Shown here piece by piece: positions 61,301 to 64,000 of a stretch of DNA of 64,000 bases. Location: the NCBI GenBank assembly GCA_038524795.1, contig JBCBIJ010000002.1, forward strand, positions 372,001 to 436,000, read 5' to 3'. The DNA is from CALBPI01 sp038524795. GTDB lineage: Bacteria > Pseudomonadota > Gammaproteobacteria > Steroidobacterales > Woeseiaceae. The notes beneath the pieces were generated by a model. It made no database searches and had not been told where the DNA came from. It was given only the letters and a program-made list of their open reading frames with translations. Each line of letters opens with the position of its first letter. Within the stretch, counting starts at the first letter, position 1. Both the position numbers and the translations under genes were made by a program.

Positions 61301-61599
61301 CGACCGCCGTGGCACTCCAGGACCGGCTCCTGGATCAGAAAGAGCGCCTGATGTCGCACCCAACGCGTGACATCTACCACGCCTGGGAAGAGATGAGCGT
61401 CTACATGCGTCTCTGGCATGCGCGCTTCGCACCGACGTCAACCGTCTATGGCCCGACACCGGCGCAGCGCGAGAGCTACCGCATTGCGCGGGCCCAGTAC
61501 GACGACATTGTCGCCGAACTCCAGCGTATTGACCGCGACTACGCTGCGCTGAAGTCTGCTATGGACGCGGCCAAGGTGCCCTGGACGCCCGGACGCTGA
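58318..61599 (+). CDS. Exported Asp-box (BNR/sortilin-like) repeat protein
   Basis: 1093 residues, signal peptide ending Val-Ser-Ala-Gln. At least eleven Asp-box-type repeats of the form Ser/Thr-x-Asp-x-Gly-x-x-Trp are spread over ~70-730 (for example Ser-Arg-Asp-Gly-Gly-Lys-Asn-Trp, Ser-Phe-Asp-Gly-Gly-Glu-Thr-Trp, Thr-Glu-Asp-Gly-Gly-Ala-Thr-Trp), implying two beta-propellers as in sortilin/Vps10 and xyloglucanases. A charged helical stretch (Lys-Glu-Ala-Arg-Arg-Glu-Glu-Glu) near 815 is followed by a C-terminal domain with an FlgD/Ig-like start. No catalytic residues of a glycosidase can be assigned. Function unknown. Confidence 0.85.
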   Translation: MRYWLAAVLGLFLSVSVSAQDDDSGPGFNEATFKGLEWRSIGPSLKSGRIADIAIHPENASTWYVAVGSGGVWKTENRGTTWTPIFDNEDSYSVGAVAIDPNNPDVIWVGTGENVSGRHVGYGSGVYVSRDGGKNWENTGLEDSERIGMIRIDPRDSNTVFVAAQGPLWSGGGDRGLYKTTDGGENWTNVLGDGLGNDDTDDDYTGVSEVHLDPRDPDVMYAVSWQRLRSVAALLDGGPGTGIHKSFDGGETWRELTQGLPKETMGKTGVAVSPVDPDIVYATIELANRTGGFWRSLDGGETWEKRNDYLSSGTGPHYYQEIFASPFDKDRVYQMDVRMHITEDGGNTFAQVPGRTRHSDHHALAFDLDDPLYLLAGTDGGIYESYDGGEKWRYVSNLPITQYYKVAVDYDTPFYNVYGGTQDNNSMGGPSRTVNAHGITNGDWFVTLFGDGHQSAVDPNNADIVYAEWQQGNLVRYDRRTGEQVYIKPQAAEGEAPDRYNWDAPILISPHDSKTLFFASQRVWRSDDYGDTWRAISGDLTRNERRVDAPLMGRTWSYDAPWDLYAMSEFNTIVNISQSPVDADVIYAGTDDGLIQVTEDGGATWRRIERLPGVGARYFVNDIKADLFDGDTVYVVVDDHKNGDFAPYIYKSENRGRRWTRISNNLPERHVLWRVVQDHVKSELMFVGSEFGVFFTVNGGGTWTKLKGGAPNIAFRDLAIQTRENDLVGATFGRSFYVLDDYSALRDVTADALENGSVLFPVRPAPWYVPKRGLGCGSNGCQSSNGDNFWVGKNPEFGALLTYYLAEDVQTTKEARREEERELEKENEDVSFPSFESLLDEQREDRPAIVFTVRDSAGAVVRRIEAPAKAGFHRIAWDLRYPSLQAWTPRELEKEFEPGAGVMVAPGDYTVSMARRVDGVSTDLGQEQAIEVVSIRPDPVLPGSSQQDRVIFEQQLEELMSAADGSGQSITRLHEELGAAKMTLKRATTDGSLYATAVALQDRLLDQKERLMSHPTRDIYHAWEEMSVYMRLWHARFAPTSTVYGPTPAQRESYRIARAQYDDIVAELQRIDRDYAALKSAMDAAKVPWTPGR

Positions 61600-61617
61600 G
61601 GCCCCTCTAATTGACGA

Positions 61618-61648
61618 GAGGACCCGCGGGCTAGTCTCGCGGGTCCTC
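61618..61648. terminator. Strong hairpin at the converging ends of the Asp-box and lipase genes
   Basis: Perfect 11-base stem GAGGACCCGCG/CGCGGGTCCTC with a nine-base loop that holds the lipase stop codon; the right arm encodes the lipase C-terminus. No T run on either side. Confidence 0.6.
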
Positions 61649-63055
61649 GAGCAGCCAGTGCAGGATGTTGTCCGTAAAGGTCGGGCTGTCCGTCAGATGC
61701 GTGTGCGTTTCGGGCAGGAACAAAGCCCTGTCGTAGTCGAGCGGTGAGCGCAGCGTTGGCCGCCAGTCGTCGGCACTGCGCTGATCGTGCAGCACGCTGG
61801 AGCGCAACACCGTCCCGTCGCCATCGCCCGTCGCGTAGATCGACACCTTGCCGCCTCCGCGCGGTGCCGCGATCACTGACGCCGTGCTGCGGTCATCTCC
61901 CACTACGAGCATGACCGACAGGTCATCGGGCAGAGGCGCCTCGCGATCAATAGCGCGGTGAAACTGCGCCGCTCGACGCAGCAGTCGCGCCTGCATCTCG
62001 CGGCCGATAGCACCACGCTGAGCTTGGTCCGTGACGCTGGGCAGCAATAGCTGAAGCTCGGCGTCGGCCTCTGGCGATGACAGCCCCCACCCCTGCGCCT
62101 GCCAGAGCGACGGCGCATAGAGGTCGCCCACGGGCTCACCCGTGTCGCGCCACACGACAGGCGTGGCTGCGTTGCGTGGCATGAGCTGATACACCGACGG
62201 GTAGGTGCCGAGCAAGCCTGCCGTATAGGTGGGCTGCAGGAATCCCAGCGACCATCCGTTCACGAGATTGCGAAACGACAAGGCAGAGCCCGCATTGGGT
62301 GTGCCAACGAGAATGACGCGCTCCACGACGCGCGCGCCGGCCCAGGTCAGCTCGGGCAGGCTGCCATCCGCGGGCAGATCCGCATCCCCGTACATCAGAA
62401 AGTAGCGCGCGACGAGTCCGCCCATAGAGTGCGCGACGATGTCAAAGCGCACATCCGCGTCCTCGATGCCGAAGCGCGTTGCGTACTCCCCTTGCACAAA
62501 GGCGCGCTTCTCGGCGATGTAGTGATGCAGTCGTTGCGCCGACTCGACGATGTCGCGACGCCAGTCGTAGGGATACTGAAAGCAGGTGAAGTGATCGGGG
62601 CCGTAATCGATCGCACCGGCGGTGCCCAGCGACTCATCGCGGTAACCGCCGACGCCAAGCGCCTGCAGAATGCCCGCGTAGACGTTGAGGTTGAACGGCA
62701 AACCCAGCACCTTGACGCGAGCCCGCGCGAGTACCCAGGTTGGCTCCACGCCATCGTCATCGGAGATCCGCCCGTCTGCCGAAGGCGATGCGGGCAACGC
62801 CAGCGCGCGTAGTCCCTCGGGCTGGTTCGGATCGACGGACACGCCGTCGAAGCCGCCCCAGACGAACTCGTTGGTCCGCGTATCGCGCAGCGTGGATCCC
62901 AACAACCCCGGAATAACCAGCACGGGGTTGCGATCGGGCCCCTCAAGTTGGGCCGTACGCTGGTAGTTGATCGCGAGAAAATCGGTGTTGGGCCCGCGGT
63001 TCGCGCAACCGGCCAGCACAGCCAGTGCAAGCACGATCGTCCCGGTCCTTCTCAT
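61631..63055 (-). CDS. LCAT-like alpha/beta-hydrolase lipoprotein
   Basis: 474 residues from ATG 63055, chosen for its lipobox Leu-Ala-Gly-Cys (Cys17); the frame is open to 63214. Lid/oxyanion region Val-Ile-Pro-Gly-Leu-Leu-Gly-Ser, nucleophile Ser210 in Ala-His-Ser-Met-Gly-Gly, acid Asp in Gly-Asp-Gly-Asp-Gly-Thr-Val, and His in Thr-His-Thr-His-Leu. Matches the lecithin:cholesterol acyltransferase-like lipase family; probably hydrolyses or transfers acyl groups in the periplasm. Confidence 0.85.
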   Translation of the reverse strand: MRRTGTIVLALAVLAGCANRGPNTDFLAINYQRTAQLEGPDRNPVLVIPGLLGSTLRDTRTNEFVWGGFDGVSVDPNQPEGLRALALPASPSADGRISDDDGVEPTWVLARARVKVLGLPFNLNVYAGILQALGVGGYRDESLGTAGAIDYGPDHFTCFQYPYDWRRDIVESAQRLHHYIAEKRAFVQGEYATRFGIEDADVRFDIVAHSMGGLVARYFLMYGDADLPADGSLPELTWAGARVVERVILVGTPNAGSALSFRNLVNGWSLGFLQPTYTAGLLGTYPSVYQLMPRNAATPVVWRDTGEPVGDLYAPSLWQAQGWGLSSPEADAELQLLLPSVTDQAQRGAIGREMQARLLRRAAQFHRAIDREAPLPDDLSVMLVVGDDRSTASVIAAPRGGGKVSIYATGDGDGTVLRSSVLHDQRSADDWRPTLRSPLDYDRALFLPETHTHLTDSPTFTDNILHWLLEDPRD

Positions 63056-63174
63056 CCGCTCGCCCCCGCAGCTTGCAACACCCTGGCCGCTATTAAAGCA
63101 GGGGAAACCGCTGCTTGCACAGAGACATAGGGCCGTAAAGCTCGTAACGACTGCAACATTTAACCGGGCCCTTA

Positions 63175-63190
63175 TGTGACTCGGGTCACA
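63175..63190. promoter_or_regulatory. Perfect Crp-consensus palindrome TGTGA-N6-TCACA
   Basis: TGTGA (63175-63179) and TCACA (63186-63190) with six bases between match the Crp consensus exactly. It lies in the divergent region 63056-63320, about 120 bases upstream of the LCAT-like gene start and 130 bases upstream of the subtilase. The rest of that region holds nothing else I recognise. Confidence 0.65.
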
Positions 63191-63320
63191 CTCGAAACCG
63201 GCGATTACCGACATCGTCTATCCCGTAGACATGCGCCAACTGCTGTAATGCGTCGCAAATCACAGACAGTTCGCGCCGGCAGGACGCCAGCGTCGCACCA
63301 TTCATCAGGGACCCTGCGCC

Positions 63321-64000
63321 ATGCCACAACGACAACGCCGCATCGTCATCGCTCTCGCCGCCGCTACGGCAGCTGTACTGGGCACGACACAGTTGCCACA
63401 CGATGCCGCTCCACCCGAGACCACCCGCTACATCGTGTCTGCGGATTCTGTGGCCACGGCCGCGCAACTTGTTGCGGACGTCGACGGCCTCATGATTGGT
63501 GAGCTCGGTATCATCAACGCAATCGATGCCGATCTGACCGCTGAGCAAGTCACTGCACTTCAGGCGTCGCCGTCCGTCTCCGTGTTCGCCGACGCACCGG
63601 TCGAGACCAGCGGCAAGAAGAAAGACAAAAAAAACAAGAAAGACAAGAAAGACAAGAAGGACAAAAAAGACGCGGACGCCAACGACACGTCCGCGCCCAG
63701 TACCGAATCCGGAACGGAAACCCAGCAGATCGCCGCCTCGGGCGACGCGCTGGCCGGGTCCGCTACGACGTCGGGCACAACCACGACTGGATGGCAGGAT
63801 TTGTCCGCGCTCACCTACGCGTTCCTGACCGACCTGTCCAACACCAAAAGTGCGGGCCAGTCGGGTCTGTTCGGCGATAACGAGAACGTGTCGGCCGACA
63901 CGGGCGCATACACCGCTTATGCAGACCAAGTCGGCGCGCGCGAGCTTCATGCCCTGGGTATCACAGGCCTTGGCGTCACGATTGCCGTCGTCGACTCGGG
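63321..64000 (+). CDS. Subtilase (S8) precursor, 3'-truncated by the window end
   Basis: The frame is open from ATG 63321 to the last base: 226 residues visible, no stop. Signal peptide to about residue 22, an I9-like propeptide (Arg-Tyr-Ile-Val-Ser ... Leu-Thr-Ala-Glu-Gln-Val-Thr-Ala-Leu ... Val-Ser-Val-Phe-Ala-Asp), a Lys/Asp-rich run at ~99-116, a Ser/Thr/Gly-rich linker, then the start of the catalytic domain Gly-Ile-Thr-Gly-Leu-Gly-Val-Thr-Ile-Ala-Val-Val-Asp-Ser, where Asp is the catalytic acid. The His and Ser of the triad lie beyond the window. Exported serine protease. Confidence 0.85.
   Translation, partial: MPQRQRRIVIALAAATAAVLGTTQLPHDAAPPETTRYIVSADSVATAAQLVADVDGLMIGELGIINAIDADLTAEQVTALQASPSVSVFADAPVETSGKKKDKKNKKDKKDKKDKKDADANDTSAPSTESGTETQQIAASGDALAGSATTSGTTTTGWQDLSALTYAFLTDLSNTKSAGQSGLFGDNENVSADTGAYTAYADQVGARELHALGITGLGVTIAVVDS

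Noticed and set aside
59593..61419. 608-codon minus-strand open frame inside the Asp-box gene
   Set aside because: Antisense to a repeat protein with clear Asp boxes; no start context or domain of its own.

Overview
This is about 64 kb of GC-rich chromosomal DNA. The gene order dapA-gcvR-bcp-bepA, a complete mla phospholipid-transport set, TonB-receptor and beta-barrel genes and an IscR-like SUF regulator all point to a gammaproteobacterium. The GH97 enzyme, many secreted lipoproteins, the vWA/ECF module and the Asp-box protein suggest a non-enteric, Xanthomonadales/Chromatiales/Woeseiales-like lineage; that placement is inference. I see no prophage, insertion sequence, CRISPR array or rRNA operon. 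The window reads as ordinary core chromosome with several accessory modules.

Layout. 1-4324: the right end of a plus-strand gene cluster (flippase-like membrane protein, RibD-like reductase, BchC-like dehydrogenase, divergent PTPS/QueD homologue, sulfotransferase), all tightly packed or overlapping. 4355-4623: tRNA-Ser(GGA) followed by a truncated copy of itself and a chain of palindromes. 4639-12403: lysine biosynthesis (dapA with a tiny BamC-like lipoprotein), gcvR, bcp, then an outer-membrane-homeostasis block in which bepA-mlaA converge on mlaFEDCB. 12633-19404: an IscR-type regulator and sufB-C-D-S-U-T plus a SixA-like phosphatase, nearly all overlapping. 19441-27973: secreted or unknown proteins (SOUL, DUF1444, GH97, DUF1223, DUF4399, YjbR) and a 1004-residue patatin protein. 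28133-31298: vWA lipoprotein, ECF sigma factor and membrane anti-sigma candidate. 31356-33599: SulP transporter and ArsR regulator. 33730-40771: acyltransferase, DUF2785 protein, DUF305/LVIVD fusion, outer-membrane protein, sterol-desaturase-family enzyme and a Crp/Fnr regulator. 40757-48245: SorAB-like sulfite dehydrogenase, exported intradiol dioxygenase, CadC-like regulator, MddA-like thiol methyltransferase with a 45-residue companion, and a Kef-type antiporter. 48357-56083: stress protein, GST, spondin-domain protein, MscS channel, DUF885 peptidase, DUF188 protein, RhlE helicase. 56175-64000: TonB-dependent receptor, Asp-box protein, LCAT-like lipase, and a subtilase that runs off the end.

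How the parts fit. The Mla genes with BepA maintain outer-membrane lipid asymmetry and assembly. The Suf genes build Fe-S clusters under an Fe-S-sensing repressor. Sulfur chemistry recurs (Suf, SulP, SorAB, MddA, sulfotransferase) without forming one operon. The two most unusual modules are the flippase/RibD/BchC-like/PTPS/sulfotransferase cluster, which looks like part of an uncharacterised pterin- or deazaflavin-like pathway, and the vWA-sigma-anti-sigma operon, where two cell-envelope proteins carry a motif normally seen at the N-terminus of TonB-dependent receptors. Most start sites below were chosen from signal peptides, SD spacing and coupling to upstream stops. Functions rest on motif recognition by eye, without database searches.
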